Source: PWQG01 sp051747985
Lineage (GTDB): Bacteria; Pseudomonadota; Gammaproteobacteria; Pseudomonadales; Pseudohongiellaceae
NCBI GenBank assembly: GCA_051747985.1
Contig: JBNJGU010000054.1
Coordinates: forward strand, 1-14,543
Direction: 5' to 3'
Length of the DNA: 14,543 nt
In this document: positions 1 through 6,631 of the stretch, one piece after another
Numbering within the stretch: position 1 is the stretch's first letter
Layout of the letters: each line of letters opens with the position of its first letter
Program-made: the position numbers and the translations under genes
The notes under the pieces: generated by a model
Told to the model about the DNA's origin: nothing
What the model saw: the letters and a program-made list of their open reading frames with translations, nothing else
The model's database searches: none

Positions 1-790
1 GTGGCCACAGGCTCAGCCGGCTCAATCGCCGGCCCGGGTGCCACAGTTCAATATCCTGGTCCTGCACCTGATTGTCGCGGACATAAGCCAGTGTCACCTG
101 ATCGCCTGGTCCGTGGTGGCGGTGAATCCGGTCGATCAGGCCCTGGGCGGAACGCACCGGCTCGCCGGCAATGGCCAGTATGATGTCATCTTCACGCAGG
201 CCCGCCGCACGCAGGGGGCTTTCGTCGAGCAGGCGTACTATGCGGGCGCCGGAAAGGGCGCCTCCTTCCGCGTCTTCGAGCCGTTCCGTGGTGAAGCCGG
301 CGCGGATGTAGAGAGGGTCGACGCGGTACAGCTCCACGGCGTCAACCCGGTTGTCGGATTGCGGACTGACATTGAGTGCGGTCATGAATACGGTGGTATC
401 GCGTCGCACATTCACCATCACGACGCGCTCCTCGTCAATGTCCAGGGCGATGGCATCCAGTTGATCCGGCTGATCGATCTCATGACCGTCCAGTTCCAGA
501 ACATGGTCGCCGGGCAGCAGGCCCGCCATGTCGGCCGGACCGCCGGGGCTGACGCTGTTGATGCGAACGCCGTCGAGTTCGGCCAGTTGTCCCGGCCGGT
601 CGTCACGGTCGACACGCTCGGCCTGGAAGCCGAAATCGACACCGCCGCTGCGTGCACTGCCATCATTGCCGGAGAACAGTTCGTTGTCGGGGGACAGATT
701 GATACTGGGCACCAGTTGCCTCGGCTCATGACTGACGCAGGCCGCGAGCAGGAACCCGAAACCGAGGAGAAGAAAGCGGCGTGGCCACAT
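1..790 (-). CDS. Two-PDZ-domain lipoprotein (3' end beyond window)
   Basis: This leftward frame is open from the ATG at 790 to the window edge (263 codons, no stop). The N-terminus has two Arg, a hydrophobic stretch and the lipobox LLAAC, with the lipidated Cys at residue 18, so the product should be anchored to a membrane and face the periplasm. Two PDZ-like domains follow. The first, about residues 70-130, contains SPGGPADMAGLLPGDHVLEL; the second, about 180-245, contains DESPLRAAGLREDDIILAI. PDZ domains bind protein C-termini or mediate assembly. No protease catalytic domain is visible in the part seen. The start at 790 is chosen over the ATG at 805 because GGAGG lies 8 nt upstream and the ATG shares one base with the permease stop (TGATG). 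Overlap with the ABC transporter genes suggests it works with that transporter. The lipoprotein and PDZ calls are firm; the role is inferred. Confidence 0.85.
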   Translation of the reverse strand, partial: MWPRRFLLLGFGFLLAACVSHEPRQLVPSINLSPDNELFSGNDGSARSGGVDFGFQAERVDRDDRPGQLAELDGVRINSVSPGGPADMAGLLPGDHVLELDGHEIDQPDQLDAIALDIDEERVVMVNVRRDTTVFMTALNVSPQSDNRVDAVELYRVDPLYIRAGFTTERLEDAEGGALSGARIVRLLDESPLRAAGLREDDIILAIAGEPVRSAQGLIDRIHRHHGPGDQVTLAYVRDNQVQDQDIELWHPGRRLSRLSLWP

Positions 791-1644
791 CACAATCGCC
801 TCCATGGCACCAGCACCAGCGCCAGTGCGGTGAATACCAGCAACCATGGCAGGGGCACCCATTGATTGAGCTGTAACACGTCCGGGTCCAGCATGACATC
901 GGAATAGCCGCGCACGAGGCGGCTGACGTCGCTGAGGTAGGACTGATCGATCAGCGAGGGCTGGTAACTGACATGCAGCCAGTTGGCGGCATTGCCCAGG
1001 GCGCCCTTGAAGAGGTCCATGGCCAGGCTCAGCCCCAGCGCGGCCGTCACCGCCTGGGTGGCGCTGCTGGTGGCAACGGCCACAAGCAGGGCGAAGGCGA
1101 TGGTGGCGGGCAGCGGCAGCAGGGCAAGGATCAGCCCCAGACGGAATTCCTCGCGGATTTCCTCTGCCCCGATCAGCTCAAAGCCATCCTCGACCACGGG
1201 GCCGAATTCCCACAACCCGGCGGCCAGCGCGGTCGCCGCCAGCATCAGGCCGAGCAGGGCGCATAGCGCCACCACATGCGCTGCCGCCAGTTTCGCCAGC
1301 ACCACGGCCCGGCGGCTGCTGCGCCGGATCAGCAGATGCCTCAGGACGCCACTGTCCCGGTCGCTGGCGAAGGACCAGGCGGTGTAGGCCGCCAGCGCCA
1401 GGGCCAGCAGGGTGAGTCCGCTGAGCAGGCTGTCGACGTAATGGCCCCAGGCATTGTCGGCGGCAAAACCAAGGTCGCCACTGCCCAGCAGGCTGTCCCG
1501 TGCCTGTTCAGCGCCGCCACGGATGCGCACCAGCAACAGCTGGGCCATGGCCAGCAGGGTGGGCAGGATCACCACCAGTCGGGCCGATGTGCTGCGCAGC
1601 GCCACGTACAGTTCCGCGCGCAGGGCGGCGGCGAATCCATTCAT
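790..1644 (-). CDS. ABC-2 type transporter permease
   Basis: This 284-residue integral membrane protein has about six hydrophobic segments, near residues 22-40, 72-92, 116-142, 168-192, 195-213 and 263-280. Between segments two and three is a cytoplasmic loop with SDRDSGVLRHLLIRRSSRR, a charged coupling-loop pattern typical of ABC-2 permeases (the bacitracin/NosY/CcmB style), which usually export small molecules or lipids or act in envelope assembly. Its ATG at 1644 overlaps the TGA of the ATPase gene as ATGA, and its own TGA overlaps the lipoprotein start, so the three should be translated together. The long loop near residues 145-170 is rich in acidic residues. The substrate cannot be told from sequence. 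The family call is confident from the hydrophobic profile and partner ATPase; the subfamily is uncertain. Confidence 0.85.
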   Translation of the reverse strand: MNGFAAALRAELYVALRSTSARLVVILPTLLAMAQLLLVRIRGGAEQARDSLLGSGDLGFAADNAWGHYVDSLLSGLTLLALALAAYTAWSFASDRDSGVLRHLLIRRSSRRAVVLAKLAAAHVVALCALLGLMLAATALAAGLWEFGPVVEDGFELIGAEEIREEFRLGLILALLPLPATIAFALLVAVATSSATQAVTAALGLSLAMDLFKGALGNAANWLHVSYQPSLIDQSYLSDVSRLVRGYSDVMLDPDVLQLNQWVPLPWLLVFTALALVLVPWRRL

Positions 1645-2597
1645 GCCGCCGCCTCCCCTTGTCCATTGTCGGTCTCGCCGCCGGTGATCTCGCGGAACAG
1701 CGACTCCAGTGAAGGGGTTTCGCTGATCAGTCCGGACACGGCGATGCCCGCCTGCACCAGTTGCCGGTTGATGCTGGCCGGGTCGGGCGCCTGCTCATCG
1801 ATCTCCACCTGCAGGCTGCCGTCGGGCGCGGCTGTCACTGCCAGGATGCCGGGCTGGCTCTGGAGCAGCTCCGTGACCCTGTCCGTCTGATCACAGCGCA
1901 GCAGCAACCTCGGGTGGCGCGCGGCAAAGAGCCGCTCCACCGGGTCACTGATCTCGATACGGCCCTTGTGCAGTATGGACAGATGGCTGCAGATGCGCTC
2001 CAGGTAGGGCAGCTGGTGACTGGACAGCAGGAAGGTGGTGCCTTCTTCGCGATTGAGCTGGCTGATCAGGGCCAGCACATCATCGACGCCACCGGCATCC
2101 AGGCCATTGAAGGGTTCGTCCAGAATGACAAAGGCCGGTTGCCCGAGCAGGGCCTGGGCGATGGATGCCCGGCGTCGGTTGCCCAGCGACAGTTGCCGGA
2201 TGCGATAATTGCTGTAGCGGCTGATGCCGAGCAGGGATTCGACCCGGGCCGGGCTGCGGACCGTTTGCGGACACAGAATCCGCGCATGTTCCAGGCTCTG
2301 GCGGACGGTCAGGCCGGGATGCAACGAGGGACTGTCAAAAATGCCAACCACGGCGCCGGCGGCGCGCCACAGATGATCCGGGCGATGCCCCAGGACGGCC
2401 ACATCACCCCGGTCATAGGGCAGCATGCCCAGAATGCATTCCAGGGTGGTGGTCTTGCCGGAACCGTTCAGGCCCACCAGGCCATGCACGGCGCCGGCTT
2501 CCACCGTCAGACTCAGGTCGGTCAGCACATCAGTGCGTCCGTAGCGCTTGTTCAGCCCGCTGACCTGAAGCGGATTGACATCCCGGTACTTGTCCAT
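1641..2597 (-). CDS. ABC transporter ATP-binding protein
   Basis: This 318-residue ABC ATPase powers the adjacent permease. Walker A is GLNGSGKT (residues 42-49), the signature is LSLGN (136-140), Walker B is FVILDEP (156-162) with catalytic Glu161, the D-loop region is NGLD, and the switch His is in LLSSH (194). The LSLGN signature and the GIFDSPSLHPGLT segment, with Asp where Q-loop Gln is usual, resemble the bacitracin (BcrA)/drug-export ATPase group, which tolerates these changes. A C-terminal extension of about 90 residues follows the nucleotide-binding domain and may contact the permease. No strong ribosome binding site is seen; GGGAG lies 12 nt upstream of the ATG. It is the first gene of the leftward operon, whose promoter must lie in 2598-2841. 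The exported substrate is unknown. Confidence 0.92.
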   Translation of the reverse strand: MDKYRDVNPLQVSGLNKRYGRTDVLTDLSLTVEAGAVHGLVGLNGSGKTTTLECILGMLPYDRGDVAVLGHRPDHLWRAAGAVVGIFDSPSLHPGLTVRQSLEHARILCPQTVRSPARVESLLGISRYSNYRIRQLSLGNRRRASIAQALLGQPAFVILDEPFNGLDAGGVDDVLALISQLNREEGTTFLLSSHQLPYLERICSHLSILHKGRIEISDPVERLFAARHPRLLLRCDQTDRVTELLQSQPGILAVTAAPDGSLQVEIDEQAPDPASINRQLVQAGIAVSGLISETPSLESLFREITGGETDNGQGEAAA

Positions 2598-2841
2598 ACA
2601 GGCATTGCACTCCCATACCCTGTATTCATTCTACGAAAATAGCATCAATGCAGACCTCAGTGATAGTGCCCGGGTTGGCTCGTGTGCGCTGAAAATGGAC
2701 GGAGTCAGCGCTGTCGGATGGATGACCCTGCAGATGGCATACGGAACGCTGTCAAAAAGGTATTATGGACGATACAGTGATATTCAGTGGCTCCGGTACA
2801 GCCAATGACAATGGAGTTGCGCATGCAACAGGGGAGGCCCG
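2598..2841. other. Divergent intergenic region between ABC operon and EAL gene
   Basis: These 244 bases separate two divergent transcription units and must hold both promoters. On the leftward strand TAGAAT (2633-2628) is a possible -10 without a good -35. On the rightward strand TATTAT (2761-2766) is a possible -10 with a weak -35. Neither is convincing. A short rightward ORF (2765-2845) occupies the right end. I see no clear palindrome or terminator. Confidence 0.4.
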
Positions 2842-2845
2842 ATGA
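2765..2845 (+). CDS. Possible 26-codon upstream ORF coupled to EAL gene
   Basis: A short frame begins at ATG 2765, after AAGG, and ends with TGA 2843-2845, overlapping the ATG of the receptor gene as ATGA. The peptide contains DDTVIFSGSG, close to DTIIFSGSA near the start of the mature solute-binding domain of the next protein (residues 36-42). It could be a translational-coupling leader or a decayed fragment of a related gene. It may also be chance, since it is very short and lacks other support. Confidence 0.3.
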   Translation: MDDTVIFSGSGTANDNGVAHATGEAR

Positions 2846-5064
2846 TTCAGATGGCTAAAGCGTCGGGTCTGCTCTCGTGTCTTGTCGTTGTATCGCTGGC
2901 ATCCGCGCCGGTGGAAGCCCAGTCGAGTGACCAGGGAGTCCCGGATACGATCATCTTCTCCGGGTCGGCGGATTATCCCCCGTTTCAGTGGCTCGACGAC
3001 AATGACGTTCCAGACGGGTTCGTGATCGACCTGGCCCAGGCGATCGCCACAGAGGGAGGCAGACAGGCCGAGCACCGTCTGATGGACTGGGAGGACGCCC
3101 TCCGGGCCGTGGATTCCGGTGAAGCGGACGTGGTGGCGCTCTTTACCTCCGAAGAACGCCGTGACGCATTCGATTTCTCCCAGCCGTTCTATTACGTCGC
3201 TCACGGCATTTTCTCGCATGTCGACGGGCAGGCCTTCGGGCGCCTGGAGGCGCTGTCGGGACAACGGGTTGCCGTGGTGGCCGGGTCGTACGCTGAGCAG
3301 CGGCTGAGGGAGCGTGGTGACAGTATCCGCCTTGTCACCGCGCCAGATGAGCTGGCCTGCCTGGTGCTTGTTGACGAGGGAAACGCGGTGGCCTGCGTGG
3401 AGGCGGCGCACACCGCCAGGCGAAATGCAGCCGACGCCGGCCTCGATGTCCTTCAGACCAGCGCCCCATTCTGGCCACGGCCCTATGTTTTCGGCGTCCG
3501 CCGGGGAGAGACCGAACTGCTGGAATGGCTCAATGAGCAACTGGCCATCGTCCAGGTCAGCGGCACGTATCATGAACTGTATAATGCCTGGCTGCCTCAG
3601 CTTGAATGGCATGAGCAGGCTCTGGTGGACCGGATTCGCACGCTCGCCTGGCTGATCGTCCCTCTTCTGTTGCTGGCGATCCTGGGGTCCGCATGGTCAT
3701 GGACGCTGCGCAAGCAGGTCGCGAGAAAGACCCGCCACCTGGCGGATGAGCTGGACCGCGGCAGGAGGTTGCAGAGCGAACTCCATTACCGGGCGGGGCA
3801 TGACGTGATTACCGACCTGCCGAACCGGCGCGCTTTCATCGAGAGTCTGCAACGGCGCATCACCGATGAACCGGGATGGATGCCGAGTCTGGTTGCGATC
3901 CGGATCGAGAACATCGAAAAGCTCGTGACGGCTTTCGGCTACCGCGTCACGGATGAACTGGTGCGTGTATTCGGACAACGCCTGAAGGAACTGGGATTCC
4001 AACTGGTCGGCTACTTTGCCTGGGGCGTCTATATGGTCATTCCGAAGACTCCGATGGCGGCCGATGAAATGGTTTCACTGGTCACCGAGCCGATTGACCT
4101 GAGCTCCATCGATATTGATCCGCAGATCATTGTGGGTACGGTGAATGAAACCCGGACGGAAGGCGATAGCGGAATGGCCCTGGAGCTGGTCCGCCGTGTC
4201 TCGACGGCGCTGTTGACCGCGCAGGAGAGGGGCGTGCAGTGCGCGACCTACGATGCGAGCCTGGAACCGGATGCCGACGACCTTCTGCTGCTGCGCGACT
4301 TCCGCCGTTACGGTACGGACAACATGTTCCTGCAGTACCAGCCAAAAGTGAACCTGGCGACCGGACGCATCCAGAGTGCCGAGGCCCTCATCCGATGGCA
4401 GCACCCCTCGCTGGGAACGGTGTCTCCGGTACGCTTCATTCCGCTGCTTGAGCAGTCCGGGCTCATCACCAGGGTCACCCGATGGGTTGTGGAAGAATCG
4501 GTCCGTATGATCCGTCGCTCTGGCCGTGACGGGCCCGCCTTCAGCGTCAGTGTCAACATCACCGCGCAGGACCTGCTGGAGCCCGGACTGCGCAGATTCA
4601 TCAGCGATGCCGCCGGTCAGGTGGAAGCCGGCTGTCTGCGCGTGGAAATTACCGAAACCGGGTTCATCGAGGATCCGGTCCATGCGCGCGAGGTGCTGTC
4701 CGGCCTTCAGGACGCCGGCATTCCGTGTTCGGTGGACGATTTCGGCACGGGTTATTCATCGCTGTACTACCTGAGCGACTTCCCCATCGATGAGGTCAAA
4801 CTGGATCGCATGTTCGTGGGGGACATGCTGGCCAATGAGCGCCATCGCATCATCGTCCGCTCCACCATCGCACTGGCCCACGAACTGGGGCTGACGGTCA
4901 CGGCGGAAGGCGTGGAAGATGTGGCAACTCTCGAGGCGCTGGCCGAAATGGGGTGCGACGCGGTTCAGGGGTTCGTGATTTTGCGGCCTGTTTCCGAACA
5001 GGATTTTTTTGATCTGAACGGCCAGGAAATGTACTCGGTCATCACTGGCGGAGGTTGTCGGTGA
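2842..5064 (+). CDS. Periplasmic-sensor GGDEF(degenerate)-EAL protein, likely c-di-GMP phosphodiesterase
   Basis: This 740-residue inner-membrane receptor has an N-terminal signal peptide (residues 1-26, ending VEA). A family-3 solute-binding-like domain follows (about 36-255; YPPFQW, DGFVIDLAQAIA, FDFSQPFYY), then a membrane helix (268-288), a GGDEF fold (about 320-470) and an EAL domain (about 485-730). The GGDEF signature is replaced by YFAWGVY (391-397), so cyclase activity is not expected. EAL residues look complete: E514 of AEAL, N572, E602, DD632-633 in DDFGTGYSS, K653, E689 of AEGVE and Q709. It should hydrolyse cyclic di-GMP in response to a periplasmic ligand such as an amino acid; the ligand is inferred only from family. 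The ATG follows GGGGAGG with a short 4-nt gap. It converges with the next gene, leaving 30 nt between them. Confidence 0.92.
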   Translation: MIQMAKASGLLSCLVVVSLASAPVEAQSSDQGVPDTIIFSGSADYPPFQWLDDNDVPDGFVIDLAQAIATEGGRQAEHRLMDWEDALRAVDSGEADVVALFTSEERRDAFDFSQPFYYVAHGIFSHVDGQAFGRLEALSGQRVAVVAGSYAEQRLRERGDSIRLVTAPDELACLVLVDEGNAVACVEAAHTARRNAADAGLDVLQTSAPFWPRPYVFGVRRGETELLEWLNEQLAIVQVSGTYHELYNAWLPQLEWHEQALVDRIRTLAWLIVPLLLLAILGSAWSWTLRKQVARKTRHLADELDRGRRLQSELHYRAGHDVITDLPNRRAFIESLQRRITDEPGWMPSLVAIRIENIEKLVTAFGYRVTDELVRVFGQRLKELGFQLVGYFAWGVYMVIPKTPMAADEMVSLVTEPIDLSSIDIDPQIIVGTVNETRTEGDSGMALELVRRVSTALLTAQERGVQCATYDASLEPDADDLLLLRDFRRYGTDNMFLQYQPKVNLATGRIQSAEALIRWQHPSLGTVSPVRFIPLLEQSGLITRVTRWVVEESVRMIRRSGRDGPAFSVSVNITAQDLLEPGLRRFISDAAGQVEAGCLRVEITETGFIEDPVHAREVLSGLQDAGIPCSVDDFGTGYSSLYYLSDFPIDEVKLDRMFVGDMLANERHRIIVRSTIALAHELGLTVTAEGVEDVATLEALAEMGCDAVQGFVILRPVSEQDFFDLNGQEMYSVITGGGCR

Positions 5065-5094
5065 GCGGCCGGCGCGCTGACCGCTGACGGACCC

Positions 5095-5499
5095 TTACAA
5101 CGGCTGTAGCTCGACAGGAATGGAGCCCTCCCGGCTGCCCACGAGCGCGGCTATGACACGGTCACCCCAGGTGTATTTCTCCTGCATCAGTGCGTTGATG
5201 CGCTGACTCTTGTCCGGCCGCAACTCCGGCCGGTAGCGTCGGGTCTCGCCGCCACGCGTCAGGCGGACCGTCTCGTTGGCGCGCAGCCGCTCGAACCAGC
5301 CGGAGCCATCGGCGCCAACCCGCAGGTAGGCAAAACCGGCGTCGTCCACCACCCACAGGCGCGTGGTGATCTCCGTGCCCTGCGAATCGGTGGTATGCAG
5401 CTCCACGACCTCCACCCGCTCCGCCGCCAGGCGCTCGAGGCCCAGCAAGAGAAGTGCGATGGCGACGATCCCGCCCAGGCCCCACAACAGATATTTCAT
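5095..5499 (-). CDS. Small membrane-anchored protein, possible nitroreductase/split-barrel-like domain
   Basis: The 134-residue product starts with a membrane anchor (about residues 3-20) and a soluble domain follows. Segments TEITTRLWVVDDAGFAYLR, GSGWFERLRAN and KYTWGDRVI resemble the split beta-barrel of the deazaflavin/FMN-dependent nitroreductase-like and DUF2255 families, where small flavin-linked reductases are found. I cannot point to a defined cofactor motif, so the function is a tentative family guess. The start at 5499 is chosen because GGAGG lies 7 nt upstream; a longer in-frame start at 5556 would read through the operator region and is less likely. The gene is divergent from a MarR regulator with two palindromes between them, so it is probably that regulator's target. 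Confidence 0.75.
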   Translation of the reverse strand: MKYLLWGLGGIVAIALLLLGLERLAAERVEVVELHTTDSQGTEITTRLWVVDDAGFAYLRVGADGSGWFERLRANETVRLTRGGETRRYRPELRPDKSQRINALMQEKYTWGDRVIAALVGSREGSIPVELQPL

Positions 5500-5529
5500 T
5501 GGTTTTCCTCCGGTGTTCTTTTGCATATA

Positions 5530-5543
5530 GTTTAATGCTAAAC
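5530..5543. promoter_or_regulatory. Palindrome 1, candidate MarR operator
   Basis: A perfect inverted repeat, GTTTA-ATGC-TAAAC, lies between the divergent genes. With the similar site 15 bp further on it forms a tandem pair, as expected for a MarR dimer repressing both promoters. Confidence 0.6.
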
Positions 5544-5544
5544 A

Positions 5545-5558
5545 GTTTAATGTCAAAC
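5545..5558. promoter_or_regulatory. Palindrome 2, candidate MarR operator
   Basis: The inverted repeat GTTT-AATGTC-AAAC shares its left half, GTTTAATG, with the first site, with a 15-bp offset. A possible rightward extended -10, TGCTAGACT (5566-5574), lies just after it with TTTAAT (5546-5551) at -35 spacing, so a bound repressor would cover the promoter. Confidence 0.55.
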
Positions 5559-5597
5559 CCTATTTTGCTAGACTGTGGCTCCCTGAGGAGGACGAGC

Positions 5598-6071
5598 ATG
5601 AGCCATACCAGACGACCGGCCGACGACAGCAACACACTGTTCGCTTTCTTCAACGAGATCGGAATCATCGCGCAACTCGCCAATAACCTCTTCGCCCGGT
5701 CGCTGCCGGGCGGGCTGACCCAATCCCAGTTCTCGGTGCTGAACTGGTTCGTGCGCGTGGACAGGGAAGCCTCCCCGAAGCGCCTGGCCACGGCCTTTCA
5801 GGTGACGCCCGGCGCCATGACCAATACCCTGAAGAAGCTGGAGGAGAAGGGGCTTGTGCGCATCGAGCCCGACGCCCACAGCGGCCGCCAGAAGCGCGTG
5901 ACCATGACAGCCACCGGCAGAGACCTGCGGGAGCAGGCCATTGCCGCCGCTGAACCCCTGTTGGCGGAGTTTGCCGGGCAGTTTCCTCCCGAGCACCTGG
6001 CGCGGACCCTGGCGGAGCTGCGCGCCGTGCGCAGTTATCTGGACGAGCGTCGCTACAGGAGAGGACTATAA
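5598..6071 (+). CDS. MarR-family transcriptional regulator
   Basis: This 157-residue winged-helix regulator begins at ATG 5598, 6 nt after GAGGAGG; an in-frame extension back to 5454 is rejected because it lacks such a site and crosses the operators. The MarR fold is seen in order: dimerisation helix 1 (about residues 11-35), LTQSQFSVLNWF, the recognition part SPKRLATAFQVTPGAMTNTL (59-78), then LEEKGLVRIEPDAHSGRQKRV, the wing with its typical D-x-R/SGR basic tip, and a C-terminal helix. MarR proteins usually repress a neighbouring gene and themselves, releasing DNA on binding a small ligand or on oxidation. The two palindromes upstream fit autoregulation plus control of the divergent small gene. 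No Cys is present, so thiol sensing is unlikely. Confidence 0.92.
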   Translation: MSHTRRPADDSNTLFAFFNEIGIIAQLANNLFARSLPGGLTQSQFSVLNWFVRVDREASPKRLATAFQVTPGAMTNTLKKLEEKGLVRIEPDAHSGRQKRVTMTATGRDLREQAIAAAEPLLAEFAGQFPPEHLARTLAELRAVRSYLDERRYRRGL

Positions 6072-6114
6072 AAATATGGAAAGTATAAAAATACTACAGA
6101 TTAAAATTCATTAA

Positions 6115-6137
6115 TGTTGCTTCTGTTGTTGTTATAA
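6115..6137 (+). repeat. 23-bp repeat copy A upstream of hemerythrin gene
   Basis: The segment starts TGTTGCTTCT and ends TATAA; 21 of 23 bases match a copy at 11298-11320. Both end in an extended -10-like TGnTATAA and lie about 95-135 bp before a start codon, so a shared promoter element is one reading. A duplicated junction is another. Confidence 0.45.
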
Positions 6138-6163
6138 GGGAACCTCTTTTAATAGAGGTGCCC
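6138..6163 (+). promoter_or_regulatory. Hairpin-forming inverted repeat in leader of hemerythrin gene
   Basis: GGG and ACCTCT pair with AGAGGT and CCC around a TTTAAT loop, with one mismatch, giving about nine pairs. It directly follows the putative -10 TATAA and precedes the start by about 70 nt. It could be an operator or an RNA hairpin; no T-run follows, so a terminator is unlikely. Confidence 0.4.
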
Positions 6164-6232
6164 ATAAGTACGATTGAACCGATTTCGAGAACAGATCGTA
6201 GGGTATATCGTGCGTTGAATAGGGAATATCCA

Positions 6233-6532
6233 ATGACTGAAAGTGCTGTCCACTTCCAGATTTTCCCGTGGAATGAGAACTTTGCCACGGGTATCCCCTC
6301 GATCGATGAGCAGCACTATAAACTGGTCGAAATACTCAACCGGTTGGCGAGGCAGTTCGCCGATGGCGTCTTCAGTGGCGAGGAGCTGAACAAAATCGTT
6401 GATGAACTGGCCGATTACGCTCACTACCATTTCAGCAGTGAGGAAGAAATCTGGCACAGGCATTTCGAGGGCCACCCGATGCTTGTCCAGCACGAGAAGG
6501 CGCACCACGATTTTTTTGAACGCATCAAGTAG
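6233..6532 (+). CDS. Truncated bacteriohemerythrin fragment (5' part of broken gene)
   Basis: The ATG follows AGGGA by 7 nt. The 99-residue product has most diiron ligands of bacteriohemerythrin: H28 (SIDEQH), H66 and E70 (HFSSE), and H87 and H91 (HEKAH). The last ligands, His and Asp of the usual H-x4-D, are encoded after the TAG in FHILDND. The fragment therefore lacks helix four and two of the iron ligands and should not form a normal oxygen-binding site. Longer in-frame starts back to 6158 have no good ribosome site. Confidence 0.7.
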   Translation: MTESAVHFQIFPWNENFATGIPSIDEQHYKLVEILNRLARQFADGVFSGEELNKIVDELADYAHYHFSSEEEIWHRHFEGHPMLVQHEKAHHDFFERIK

Positions 6533-6631
6533 ATCATCAGCCAGCGGGAGCACATTGAGGAGTTTGTCGACGATCTCTTTGGCTTCCTGACCCGGTGGCT
6601 GGCATTCCACATCCTTGATAATGATCGTCGT

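Noticed and set aside
38..865. Long rightward ORF of 275 codons
   Set aside because: It is antisense to the PDZ lipoprotein, which has a lipobox, two PDZ domains and a good ribosome site. The rightward translation shows no family pattern.
1761..2642. Rightward ORF of 293 codons
   Set aside because: It lies opposite the ABC ATPase, whose Walker A, signature and Walker B motifs are clear. High GC keeps antisense frames open.
2752..3612. Leftward ORF of 286 codons
   Set aside because: It lies opposite the solute-binding domain of the EAL receptor; no motif or start signal is seen.
6530..6532. Programmed pyrrolysine or selenocysteine insertion at TAG
   Set aside because: TAG is not a selenocysteine codon and pyrrolysine is not expected in this kind of bacterium. 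A simple nonsense mutation explains it better.
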